From Lysobacter changpingensis (lineage in GTDB: Bacteria; Pseudomonadota; Gammaproteobacteria; Xanthomonadales; Xanthomonadaceae): DNA of 64,000 bases. Every line of letters begins with the position of its first letter. Positions within the stretch are counted from its first letter, which is position 1. The stretch spans positions 114,875-178,874 of the forward strand of contig NZ_JADWPE010000008.1 of NCBI RefSeq assembly GCF_017308985.1, in the 5' to 3' direction. Below are positions 41,545-49,348 of this stretch, piece by piece. The notes beneath the pieces are model-generated. The model searched no databases and was not told the DNA's origin. It saw only the letters and a program-made list of their open reading frames with translations. The translations under genes were made by a program, and so were the position numbers.

Positions 41545-43271
41545 GCGGGCACGCTCGCATCAGGACGTGCGGAGGCGCTCCAGCCGAAACGCGCGGCGAG
41601 CTCGCCCAGCAGTACCTCGAAATCCTCGCCCGCCGGGAAGCTGTGCGCGTATGCCGCGTACTGCCACGTGCGCACCGCGCGCGCGAAGGCGTCGCGATCC
41701 TCGCCGAGCGGCAGCTTGCGCGAGGCGCGCAGCACTTCGGCCTCGGTCGCGCCGGGTACCAGCACGGCCTGCGTGCGCGCGACCATGGTCTCGACGCTGG
41801 CGCGGTACAGCATCGCGAGCGCCTCGCGCTGGCGACCTTCGCGCCACAGGCGGCGGATGGCGGAGGGAATGTCTTCCGGCAGCGGCGGCGGTGGTTCGTC
41901 GGCGCGATCGCGGCGGACTTCGTCGGGCTCGCGGCCTTCGCGCGCGAGGCCGCCGCGGAACCACGCCAGCCAGCGCGGCGCGGTCACCGCGAGCACGACC
42001 GCCAGCGCGGCGAAGACGATCCACAGGCCGTACTCGCCGATCATCGCGAGGAATTCGCCCAATGCGCGCAGCGGCGGCGCATCCGGCGTCTTCTTCGGCT
42101 CGTCCTTCTTCGCGTTGCGCTTCTTCCACGACACGACCTTGCGCTTGGGCGTGACGGTCGGGTCCGCGTACGCCCGCTTCACCGCGCGACGCAGGCTGGC
42201 GTCGCCGGCGAGCGCGCGTCCGCTGCCGTTCGCGACGCCCTGCCCGCCGGCGGTGCCGACGCCACCGGGCGAGGCGATCGTCGGCGGCGGTGCGGGCTGC
42301 GGCGTCATCTGCGCGTGCACGCCCTCGCGCAGGCCGGTTTCGTCGGCGACCTGGCCGAAGACCTGTTCGAGCGTGACGCGCGGCGCTTCGTCCGAGTCGT
42401 CGGCCTGGGCGACGACGCGTTCGCCGTCGCGCACCTCGCCTGCATCCTGCGCGTGTGCGCCGCCCGGCGCGAATGCAACGGCCAGCGCGAGCAGCAGCAC
42501 CATCGGCGTCGCGCCGCGCAGCAGGCGATCGCGCAGGCGGCGCAGGGCGAGTTCGATGTCCCACGCCTCCACTTCGGTGCGGCGGTTGAGGTACAGGCCG
42601 AAGCCCGCGCCGACGTAGAACGGTTCGATCAGCGTCGCGGCGATCCACGCGAGCGCGTTGGAAAGCAGGCCGATCCACGGCGGCGATTCGCGCAGCACGG
42701 CCCAGGCGCGCGTCATCGTCTGCTGCACGTAGTCGTCGGGCACGAACACCACCGCGAGCGTCGCCACGCCCACGTACACCGCCAGTTCGAAATGCAGGCA
42801 CACCAGCGTGACCAGCATGCCGACGCCGTTGACCGGCGCACCGAGCGCGCGGCGGCGTTCGCGCGCGTCCTGGCCGCGCGCGCCTTCGAGCAGGTCCACC
42901 GGCAGGTTGATCGAACGCAATGGGCTCAACCGCCGCCACAGCAGGTATGCGGGCAGCCACGACCGGCCCCAGCTACGCTGCGCCGCGAGCGTCTGCCGGG
43001 TCGTCGGCACGTCGCCGAACACCGCGCGCGACAGCACGAACAGCGGGATGCGGTCGAACGCCGGCTTCAGCCACCACATCAGCAATCCGCCCAGCCACAA
43101 CGCATCGAGCGACCACGCCAGCGCGTTGCACAGCGCGAACAACGGCAGCGTGAGCAGCAGCCACGGTTTCCAAATGGCCGCCGCATGGCGGCGCACCAGC
43201 GCGGTGCCGAGCTCGACCGCCTCCCACGGCGTGCGCGGACGCAGCGCGACGGTGAGCGATTCGATCCTCAT
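41541..43271 (-). CDS. Large membrane protein with C-terminal DUF4129 domain
   Basis: A 576-aa protein. The first 270 residues hold several helices (LLLTLPLFALCNALAWSL, ALWLGGLLMWWL, VNGVGMLVTLVCLHFELAVYVGVATLAVVFV, LLSNALAWIAATLIEPFYVGAGFGLYL). A helix at about 262-282 ends in AHAQDAG, like an internal signal sequence. A Pro/Gly-rich linker and a last helix (about 405-425) follow. The C-terminal DUF4129 domain is EDIPSAIRRLWREGRQREALAMLYRASVETM ... EAEVLRASRKL. Start ATG 43271 overlaps the SpoIIM gene stop. DUF4129 is otherwise found in transglutaminase partners. Confidence 0.85.
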   Translation of the reverse strand: MRIESLTVALRPRTPWEAVELGTALVRRHAAAIWKPWLLLTLPLFALCNALAWSLDALWLGGLLMWWLKPAFDRIPLFVLSRAVFGDVPTTRQTLAAQRSWGRSWLPAYLLWRRLSPLRSINLPVDLLEGARGQDARERRRALGAPVNGVGMLVTLVCLHFELAVYVGVATLAVVFVPDDYVQQTMTRAWAVLRESPPWIGLLSNALAWIAATLIEPFYVGAGFGLYLNRRTEVEAWDIELALRRLRDRLLRGATPMVLLLALAVAFAPGGAHAQDAGEVRDGERVVAQADDSDEAPRVTLEQVFGQVADETGLREGVHAQMTPQPAPPPTIASPGGVGTAGGQGVANGSGRALAGDASLRRAVKRAYADPTVTPKRKVVSWKKRNAKKDEPKKTPDAPPLRALGEFLAMIGEYGLWIVFAALAVVLAVTAPRWLAWFRGGLAREGREPDEVRRDRADEPPPPLPEDIPSAIRRLWREGRQREALAMLYRASVETMVARTQAVLVPGATEAEVLRASRKLPLGEDRDAFARAVRTWQYAAYAHSFPAGEDFEVLLGELAARFGWSASARPDASVPA

Positions 43272-44278
43272 GCGCCCGCGTCCTCCACCGGAAGGTGCCG
43301 GCCGCCGAGCAGCAGCCACGCGAGGGTGAGCGTCCACAGCGCGCCGCCGACGCTGTACTTGATCCACGCCGGCATCCACGCGATCGACGACCAGAACGCT
43401 TCCACGAACGCGGCGAACACCAGCATCGCGAACACGCCCACGCACAGCAGCGCGCCGCGTCGTCCACTGGCGACCAGCGCGTCCACGCGCCGGAGCTGGC
43501 CGGGCGCGATCAGCGACAGTCCGAGCCGCAGGCCGGCACCGCCGGCGATGACTATCGCGGTCAGTTCCGGTGCCGAATGCGCGGCGACGAAGCGCCAGAA
43601 CGGATCGCCATGTCCCACCGCCTGCAGGTGCCCGGCGACGCCGCCCATCATCACGCCGTTGGTCAGCAGGACGACGATCGCGCCGATGCCCGCGAGCAGC
43701 CCGCTGGCGAAGGTGCGGAAACCGATGCTGACGTTGTTCCACACGTAGTGGCCGAACATCGCGACGTCCGTGCCCGAATCGCGCCCGAGCTTGCGCGCGG
43801 GATCGGCCGGGTCGTACATGCGTTCGAACTGCATCAGCTGCACGGGATCGAACAGCGAGGACGACAGCTCCGGCTGGTGCTGGATCGCGGCGAAGATGAT
43901 CACCGCCGGCAGCCACAGCAGCACGAACGCGGCGAGCATGCAGCCGCGTTCGGCGCGCACCAGGCGCGGGAAGCCGGCGATCAGGAATTCCGCGGCGCGG
44001 CGCCAGCGCGGCACCGGGGTGCGGTACAGCAGTCCGTGGCCGCGATGCATCAGCGCCTGCAGCCGGTCGGTCACCACCGGGCTGTAGCCGCGACGACGCG
44101 CGAGCGCGAGCTGCTGGCACAGGCGGCGATACCGCGATGGCATGTCGGCGTCGTGCAGGCCGTGCCAGTTGCGCCGCTCCGTGCGCGCCTTGCGCGCGCT
44201 CTCGCCGCGCGCGTCGAGCCAGTGCTCGAAGGCGATCCATTCGGCCTGATGGCGCTGGACGAAGTGTTCCTGCTTCAT
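43268..44278 (-). CDS. SpoIIM-like (stage II sporulation protein M family) membrane protein
   Basis: A 336-aa protein. The N-terminal soluble part (MKQEHFVQRHQAEWIAFEHWLDAR ... LCQQLALARRRGYSPVVTDRLQALMHRGHGLLYR) is followed by the SpoIIM core of five or so helices. It includes YVWNNVSIGFRTFASGLLAGIGAIVVLLTNGVMMG and FVAAHSAPELTAIVIAGGAGLRLG, the family signature. In non-sporulating bacteria these proteins accompany RDD and MoxR genes. It is cotranscribed with the DUF4129 gene (ATGA overlap). Confidence 0.9.
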   Translation of the reverse strand: MKQEHFVQRHQAEWIAFEHWLDARGESARKARTERRNWHGLHDADMPSRYRRLCQQLALARRRGYSPVVTDRLQALMHRGHGLLYRTPVPRWRRAAEFLIAGFPRLVRAERGCMLAAFVLLWLPAVIIFAAIQHQPELSSSLFDPVQLMQFERMYDPADPARKLGRDSGTDVAMFGHYVWNNVSIGFRTFASGLLAGIGAIVVLLTNGVMMGGVAGHLQAVGHGDPFWRFVAAHSAPELTAIVIAGGAGLRLGLSLIAPGQLRRVDALVASGRRGALLCVGVFAMLVFAAFVEAFWSSIAWMPAWIKYSVGGALWTLTLAWLLLGGRHLPVEDAGA

Positions 44279-44426
44279 GGCGGTTGAAGCCGGGATTCGG
44301 GATTTGGGTTTCGGGATGCGATGTCGCGATCTGCGGGACAGCCGGATTCCGTTGCGTCGCGCAGCAGCCCGCAGCCACGCGACGGCGCATTGCGAATCCC
44401 GAATCCCCGATCCCGGATCACGGCTC
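44279..44426. repeat. Inverted pair of heptamer repeats between operon genes
   Basis: GGGATTCGGGATTTGGGTTTCGG near 44291-44313 and the opposite-strand form CGAATCCCGAATCCCCGATC near 44393-44412 face one another. Together they can form a hairpin of the GATTCGG unit that is tandemly repeated at 63809. No gene is seen in this 148-bp gap. Confidence 0.7.
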
Positions 44427-45107
44427 TCACCTCCGCCCCAGCAACCAGTTCGCCATGCGATACAGCCGCGTGACCGCGAGCGTGCCGCGCGCGCCGGTGA
44501 GCGGTTCGGCGAGGTCCGCCAGTTCCGCCTGGCGCGCTTCGCTCAGGCGCGGGCCGCGTTCTGCGAAGGCGACCAGCGCCGCCTGTTCGTACGGACGCAG
44601 CGCGATCGACGGCGCCATCGCGGCATCGACGGCCGCCGGCTGCGGTTCGCGCGGGCGGGCCTCGTGCACGACCAGCGTGCCGGCGACCATGTCGCCCAGG
44701 CGTCGGCCCCAGGGATCGAGCAGGCTCGACACCAGCCCGGTGGCGTAGGCGAGCGGCAGCATGTCGACCACGCGGAGCAGGTTGCGCGTGAACGCCGCGA
44801 GCCAGCCCACCGGCGCGCCGTTGGCGGCGATCACGCGCAGGCCGAGCGAGCGCTTGCCCGGCGTGCGGCCGTCCCACATCGCCTCGAACACGATCGGATA
44901 GAACCAGTACACCAGGAACATCCCCACCGCGTAGAAGCCCATGCCGCCGCGGCCGAACGCGCCCAGGAACATGCCCATCACCATCATCACGGCCATGCGT
45001 ATGAGGAAGTCGACCAGCCACGCCAGCGCGCGCGGCACCGGGCCGGCGGCGGGCAGGTGGAGGGCCACGCCCTCCGGCGTCACGACTTTCCGGTACGTGT
45101 CGAGCAT
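44427..45107 (-). CDS. RDD family membrane protein (first of two)
   Basis: A 226-aa protein with an RDD domain of three helices: RALAWLVDFLIRMAVMMVMGMFL (Arg and Asp of the name), GMGFYAVGMFLVYWFYPIVFEAMWDGRTPGKRSLGLRVIAANG, and NLLRVVDMLPLAYATGLVSSLLDPWGRRLGDMVAGTLVV. A cytosolic C-terminal tail of about 80 residues follows. The start codon shares one base with the stop of the second RDD gene (TGATG), so the two are tightly coupled. Found with SpoIIM genes in many proteobacteria; function unknown. Confidence 0.88.
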   Translation of the reverse strand: MLDTYRKVVTPEGVALHLPAAGPVPRALAWLVDFLIRMAVMMVMGMFLGAFGRGGMGFYAVGMFLVYWFYPIVFEAMWDGRTPGKRSLGLRVIAANGAPVGWLAAFTRNLLRVVDMLPLAYATGLVSSLLDPWGRRLGDMVAGTLVVHEARPREPQPAAVDAAMAPSIALRPYEQAALVAFAERGPRLSEARQAELADLAEPLTGARGTLAVTRLYRMANWLLGRR

Positions 45108-45619
45108 CAGACGTTGACGACCATCGTGTCGCAGATGAGGTCGTGCAGGCAGCGGCGTTCCTCGCCGAAGATCCACAGCACGTTGGCCAGCGAGAACACC
45201 CAGCCCACGTACGGAATGCCGCCGATCAGGCCGGGCACGAAATAGCGCAGCACGATCATGCGACGCAGGCCCGCGCGGCTGCCGTCGGTGCGCACCACGC
45301 GCATGCCCATCGCGCGCTTGCCGATGCTCTGGCCTTCGCGGTGCATCAGCACGCACCAGTAAACGAAGAGCGCGATCACGCACACCACCGAGAACATGAT
45401 CAGCGAGCCACCCAGCGCACCGATGCCGCGCTCGGGCTTGTACCGCAGCAGGCCGATGAAGGCCGGCAGCAGCAGCGCGAGATAGATGCCCAGGTCGATC
45501 AGGTAGGCGACCAGGCGACGGCCGCGATCGGCGGGTTCCAGCCCTGCCTCGTGATCGGCCGGCGCGACGACCTGCGCGGCGGGCGCCGCATAGGGATTGC
45601 GATACTCGAAACCTTCCAT
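45107..45619 (-). CDS. RDD family membrane protein (second)
   Basis: A 170-aa RDD protein. RLVAYLIDLGIYLALLLPAFIGLL is the first helix with the RDD-type Arg/Asp, then SLIMFSVVCVIALFVYWCVLMHREGQSIGKRAMGMRVVRTDG and YFVPGLIGGIPYVGWVFSLANVLWIFGEERRCLHDLICDTMVV. The N-terminal NPYAAPAAQV is a short soluble lead. It is the promoter-proximal gene of the RDD/SpoIIM/MoxR run on the - strand; its own promoter should lie in 45620-45700. Confidence 0.88.
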   Translation of the reverse strand: MEGFEYRNPYAAPAAQVVAPADHEAGLEPADRGRRLVAYLIDLGIYLALLLPAFIGLLRYKPERGIGALGGSLIMFSVVCVIALFVYWCVLMHREGQSIGKRAMGMRVVRTDGSRAGLRRMIVLRYFVPGLIGGIPYVGWVFSLANVLWIFGEERRCLHDLICDTMVVNV

Positions 45620-45699
45620 GTAGTCCCCATTGCGTTCGCGATGCCGTCCCGGCACCGGTGGATGCGGCGATCGCGGCCCCCTGCCCGACCTGCCGCCCG

Positions 45700-46239
45700 C
45701 TACCCGGTCATGCCGAGGTAGCGGTCCTTCAATCGTACATAGTGCGCGGCGCTGTAGTGCAACTGTTCGATCTCGCGGTCGTCCAGCCGGCGGACGAAGC
45801 GCGCCGGACTGCCCAGCCACAGCTCGCCCTCGCCGACCTGCTTGCCCGGTGCGATCACCGCGCCCGCGCCGACGAAACCGTGCCGGTGCACGCGCGCCCC
45901 GTCGAGGATGCGCGCGCCCATGCCGACCAGGCAGAAGTCGTCGAGCGTGCAGGCGTGCAGGATCACGCCGTGGCCGATGGTGACGTCGTTGCCGACCACC
46001 GTCGGCAGCCCGCCCGGCCGCGTGTACGGCCCCTCGTGGGTGACGTGGACGATCGTCCCGTCCTGCACGCTGGTGCGCGCCCCGATGTGGATGGAATTGA
46101 CGTCGCCGCGGATCACGCAACCCGGCCAGACGGACACGTCGTCGCCGAGCGTCACGTCGCCGATCACCGTCGCCGCCGGGTCGATGTAGACGCGTTCGCC
46201 GAGGGTGGGAAAGGCGTCGAGGTAGGGGCGCAGGGTCAT
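45700..46239 (-). CDS. Gamma-class carbonic anhydrase-like protein (YrdA type)
   Basis: A 179-aa left-handed beta-helix protein built from hexapeptide repeats (VIGDVTLGDDVSVWPGCVIRGD, NDVTIGHGVILHACTL, CLVGMGARILDGARVHRHGFVGAGAVIAPG). Three histidines expected to bind zinc are visible in GTIVHVTHE and GHGVILHAC. It belongs to the YrdA/PaaY-like group, in which carbonic anhydrase activity is variable. The start at 46239 is chosen for family fit. It is a single gene. Confidence 0.9.
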   Translation of the reverse strand: MTLRPYLDAFPTLGERVYIDPAATVIGDVTLGDDVSVWPGCVIRGDVNSIHIGARTSVQDGTIVHVTHEGPYTRPGGLPTVVGNDVTIGHGVILHACTLDDFCLVGMGARILDGARVHRHGFVGAGAVIAPGKQVGEGELWLGSPARFVRRLDDREIEQLHYSAAHYVRLKDRYLGMTG

Positions 46240-46257
46240 GCGGGGAAGTCTAGCGCG

Positions 46258-46380
46258 GGGTTGGGGATTCGGGATTCGACAACAGCTTTCAGACGTCATT
46301 CCTGCGCTGCGGGGAGCCAGTGACTCGTACGGCCAAGGACACGCCGGTTTTGCGAATCCCGAATCCGGCATCCCCATTCA
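46258..46380. repeat. Inverted pair of heptamer repeats in intergenic region
   Basis: GGGATTCGGGATTCG (about 46264-46278) and its opposite-strand form CGAATCCCGAATCC (about 46353-46366) flank a 75-bp spacer between two divergent genes. Same unit as the arrays at 23861 and 63809. Confidence 0.7.
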
Positions 46381-46459
46381 CAACCCGACCGTCCCGCCCC
46401 CCGCCGTGCGCCGCTTTCGCCCCTCCGGAGCGCCATGGCGCGGGACTACACTCGTCCGC

Positions 46460-47899
46460 ATGGACATCACCGCCGACACGCCGCTGGACGAACTCGCCGC
46501 CACCCGCGAACGCCTTCGCGCCGCGTGGCAGGCCCGCAAGCCCGACCGCGCGCAGCGTCGCGCCGACCTGCTGCGCCTTCGCGACGAGTTCCGCGCGCGC
46601 ATCGATTCGATGGACGCGGCGATCCGGGCCGACTTCGGCCATCGCAGCCAGCACGAGAACCTGCTGTCGGAGGCGATGATCGTGCTGGCGGAAATCGACC
46701 ACGCGCTCGGGCGCCTGCGCCGCTGGATGAAGCCGCGCCGCGCCACGGTGGGCTGGCGATTCTGGCCGGCGAGCGCGCGCATCGTGCCCGAGCCGGTGGG
46801 CGTGGTCGGCATCCTGTCGCCGTGGAATTACCCGGTGAACCTCGCACTGGTGCCGCTGGTGTCGGCGATCGCCGCCGGCAACCACGTCTATCTCAAGCCA
46901 TCCGAACACACGCCGCGCACCGGCCAGTGGCTGCGCGACCTGCTCGCGCAGGTGTTCCCGCCAGATCGCGTCGCCGTCGCGCTCGGCGGCCCGGAGGTGG
47001 GCGCCGCGTTCGCCGCGCTGCCGTTCGACCATCTGCTGTTCACCGGTTCCACCGCGGTCGGCCGCAAGGTGATGGCCGCCGCCGCGCCGAACCTCACGCC
47101 GGTGACGCTGGAGCTGGGCGGCAAGGCACCGGCGGTCGTGTGCCCGGATTTCGACCTCGCCAAGGCCGCCGCGCGCATCGCCACCGGCAAGTGGTTCAAC
47201 GCCGGGCAGACCTGCATCGGCGTGGATTACGTGCTGGTCGACGAAGCGCGCGCGGGCGCGTTCGTGGAGGCGCTGACGTCCGAACTGCGCGCGCGCTATC
47301 CGGACTTCGATGCGACGGCGCCGGATTACACCCGCATCATCAACGACGCGCAGTACGCACGGCTTCGCGGCTACGTGGACGATGCGCGCGCACGCGGCAC
47401 GATCGTGCTCGAGCCGCTGACCGCGGGGCTCGACGCACAGGCGCGCGCACGGTTCGAACGCGAACGCGTGTTCCCGCCCACGCTGCTGGCCGAACCGCCG
47501 GCCGACAGCGAGGTGATGCGTCATGAGATCTTCGGGCCGATCCTGCCGGTGCTCTCGTACCGCACGCTGGACGAGGCGATCGAACGCATCCGCTCGATGG
47601 ATCGCCCGCTTGCGTTATACCCCTTCAGCAACGATGCGCGCAGCATCGACGCGATCGTGTCCGGCACGCTCGCCGGCGGCGTCACGGTGAACGACACGCT
47701 GCTGCACTTCGGCGCGCACGACCTGCCGTTCGGCGGCATCGGCCCGAGCGGCATCGGCGCGATCCACGGCCGCACCGGCTTCGACACGTTCAGCAAGCTG
47801 CTGCCGGTGTTCCGCCAGCGCGGCTTCGCGGGGAGCGATCTTCTGAAGCCGCCGTATCGGGGTTTCGTCGATCGGATGGTGCGGGTGCTGTCGAAGTAG
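46460..47899 (+). CDS. Coniferyl aldehyde dehydrogenase-like NAD(P)-dependent aldehyde dehydrogenase
   Basis: A 479-aa aldehyde dehydrogenase. Catalytic Cys252 lies in NAGQTCIGVDYVL and general base Glu218 in LELGGKAP; the cofactor loop FTGSTAVGRKV is intact. The sequence SPWNYPVNLALVPLVSAIAAGNHVYLKPSEHTP and the C-terminal GIGAIHGRTGFDTFSKLLPVF ... PPYRGFVDRM match the coniferyl aldehyde dehydrogenase (CalB) and class 3 ALDH group. It oxidises aromatic or long-chain aldehydes to acids in the cytosol. It is monocistronic, followed by a REP palindrome. Confidence 0.9.
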   Translation: MDITADTPLDELAATRERLRAAWQARKPDRAQRRADLLRLRDEFRARIDSMDAAIRADFGHRSQHENLLSEAMIVLAEIDHALGRLRRWMKPRRATVGWRFWPASARIVPEPVGVVGILSPWNYPVNLALVPLVSAIAAGNHVYLKPSEHTPRTGQWLRDLLAQVFPPDRVAVALGGPEVGAAFAALPFDHLLFTGSTAVGRKVMAAAAPNLTPVTLELGGKAPAVVCPDFDLAKAAARIATGKWFNAGQTCIGVDYVLVDEARAGAFVEALTSELRARYPDFDATAPDYTRIINDAQYARLRGYVDDARARGTIVLEPLTAGLDAQARARFERERVFPPTLLAEPPADSEVMRHEIFGPILPVLSYRTLDEAIERIRSMDRPLALYPFSNDARSIDAIVSGTLAGGVTVNDTLLHFGAHDLPFGGIGPSGIGAIHGRTGFDTFSKLLPVFRQRGFAGSDLLKPPYRGFVDRMVRVLSK

Positions 47900-47938
47900 C
47901 GGCTACGCCGCACGAACGCGTCCAGCTGTGTAGCTCTT

Positions 47939-48010
47939 GTAGCCCGGGTAAGCGAAGCGCACCCGGGGAGGCGCCCGCGATCCCGGGTGCGCTTCGCTTA
48001 CCCGGGCTGC
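47939..48010. repeat. GTAG REP palindrome, copy 7
   Basis: GTAGCCCGGGTAAGCGAAGC and its inverted copy ending CCCGGGCTGC (one change in the last arm), between the convergent aldehyde dehydrogenase and threonine aldolase genes. Confidence 0.85.
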
Positions 48011-48031
48011 AGAAGCGGACGCGTGGCCACG

Positions 48032-49048
48032 TCAGCGCGAAGCGAACGCCCGCAACGCCTCGACGGTTCGCGCCACACCTTCGTCATCCACGTCCAGATG
48101 CGTGACCAGCCGGATCGCCGGCGTGTAGCCGATCGAAACACGAACGTGCGCATCGTCCAGCGCGCGGCGCAGCGCGTCGTGACGCTCCACCGGCACGTCG
48201 ATGAACACCATGTTGGTGTGCTGCGCGACGACCTGGATGTCGTTCAATCCCTGCAATCCTTCGGCAAGGCGCGCGGCACGCGCGTGGTCGTCGGCGAGTC
48301 GCGCCACGTGATGGTCCAGCGCGAACGAGGCCGCAGCCGCCAGCATGCCCGCCTGCCGCATGCCGCCGCCGACGACCTTGCGCCAACGCTTCGCCGATTC
48401 GATCAGCGCGTGCGTGCCGAGCAGCACCGATCCGACCGGCGCGCCGAGGCCCTTCGACAGGCACACCGAGACGCTGTCGAAATGCCGCGTGATCTCGCGC
48501 GGCGCGACCCCCAGCGCGACGGCCGCGTTGAACATGCGCGCGCCGTCCAGGTGCAGGGCAAGGCCCCGGCGATCGCACAGCGCACGCGCATCGGCCAGGT
48601 ACTGCAGCGGCAGCGCGCGGCCGTGCCAGGTGTTCTCCAGGCACAGCAGGCGCGTGCGCGCGAAATGCGGATCGATCGGCTTGATCGCACGCTCCACGGC
48701 GTCCAGCGGCAGCGTGCCGTCGGGCGCATGGACGATCGGCTGCGGCTGGATCGAGCCCAGCACCGCCGCGCCGCCGCCTTCGTATTTGTAGGTGTGCGCG
48801 TCCATGCCGACGATGTATTCGTCGCCGCGCTGGCAATGCGCCATCAGGCCGATCAGGTTGGACTGCGTGCCGCTGGGCACGAACAGGCCGGCCTCGAAGC
48901 CCAGTTCGTCGGCGAGCCGCGCCTGCAACGCGTTGACGGAAGGATCCTCGCCGTACACGTCGTCGCCGACGGGCGAGCGCATCATCGCCTCGCGCATGGC
49001 GTCGGTGGGCCGGGTGACGGTGTCGCTGCGAAGATCGATCCAGTGCAT
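48032..49048 (-). CDS. ltaE: Low-specificity L-threonine aldolase
   Basis: A 338-aa PLP enzyme that splits L-threonine and L-allo-threonine to glycine and acetaldehyde. The start MHWIDLRSDTVTRPTDAMREAM is the family N-terminus and fixes the ATG at 49048. PLP is bound by Lys199 in SVSVCLSKGLGAPVGS, with HLDGARMFNAAVALG (Asp that contacts the pyridine nitrogen) and FVPSGTQSN. It is divergent from the original start of xthA, which lies 102 bp away. Confidence 0.94.
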   Translation of the reverse strand: MHWIDLRSDTVTRPTDAMREAMMRSPVGDDVYGEDPSVNALQARLADELGFEAGLFVPSGTQSNLIGLMAHCQRGDEYIVGMDAHTYKYEGGGAAVLGSIQPQPIVHAPDGTLPLDAVERAIKPIDPHFARTRLLCLENTWHGRALPLQYLADARALCDRRGLALHLDGARMFNAAVALGVAPREITRHFDSVSVCLSKGLGAPVGSVLLGTHALIESAKRWRKVVGGGMRQAGMLAAAASFALDHHVARLADDHARAARLAEGLQGLNDIQVVAQHTNMVFIDVPVERHDALRRALDDAHVRVSIGYTPAIRLVTHLDVDDEGVARTVEALRAFASR

Positions 49049-49150
49049 GGCGGCGGCTTGCTCGGAAGTGATGCCCGAGTATGCCGCGCCGCGCGGCCGC
49101 GGGCATCGCGCGAAGTGTGCCGGACGCATCGGCTCGCTACACTGCGCGCC

Positions 49151-49180
49151 ATGAAGATCGCCAGCTGGAATTTTTATTAG
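49151..49180 (+). pseudogene. Severed 5' stub of xthA at the left island junction
   Basis: ATG AAG ATC GCC AGC TGG AAT then TTT TAT TAG: the first seven codons match the start of exonuclease III (MKIASWN) and then the frame enters island DNA and stops after nine codons. The intact gene continues at 55455. The native xthA promoter, between 49048 and 49151, is therefore left upstream of this stub and the integrase gene. Confidence 0.85.
49157..49170. repeat. Left attachment core (attL)
   Basis: ATCGCCAGCTGGAA, identical to 55461-55474. Just before it, the third base of codon 2 differs (AAG here, AAA at the right), which marks the boundary of exact identity. Confidence 0.75.
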
Positions 49181-49209
49181 CGTTCCACGTCCGTTCCCGT
49201 CGTTGCGCC

Positions 49210-49225
49210 ATTACCTCTAGGTAAT
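49210..49225. repeat. Short perfect hairpin ATTACCT-CT-AGGTAAT
   Basis: A 7-bp AT-rich stem with a two-base loop, followed by TGTTTT. It lies between the xthA stub and the integrase. It could be a weak terminator for stub transcription or a protein-binding palindrome. Confidence 0.5.
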
Positions 49226-49286
49226 TGTTTTAGCCGGAAAAAGGGCTTCACAACGTGTCCCGTCGTTGCGTAACGTTGCAACGAAG

Positions 49287-49327
49287 CCGGGTAGCTAGCT
49301 GGGTAGCCAGCCGCCTAGCTACCCAGC
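49287..49327. promoter_or_regulatory. Putative left arm-type integrase binding sites
   Basis: CCGGGTAGC, TGGGTAGCCAGCC and CTACCCAGC, with both orientations represented, directly upstream of the integrase start. All three recur at the right end of the island (55352-55390). Tyrosine recombinases with an N-terminal arm-binding domain bind such repeats. Confidence 0.6.
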
Positions 49328-49348
49328 AAACACCAAGGGCACGACACC

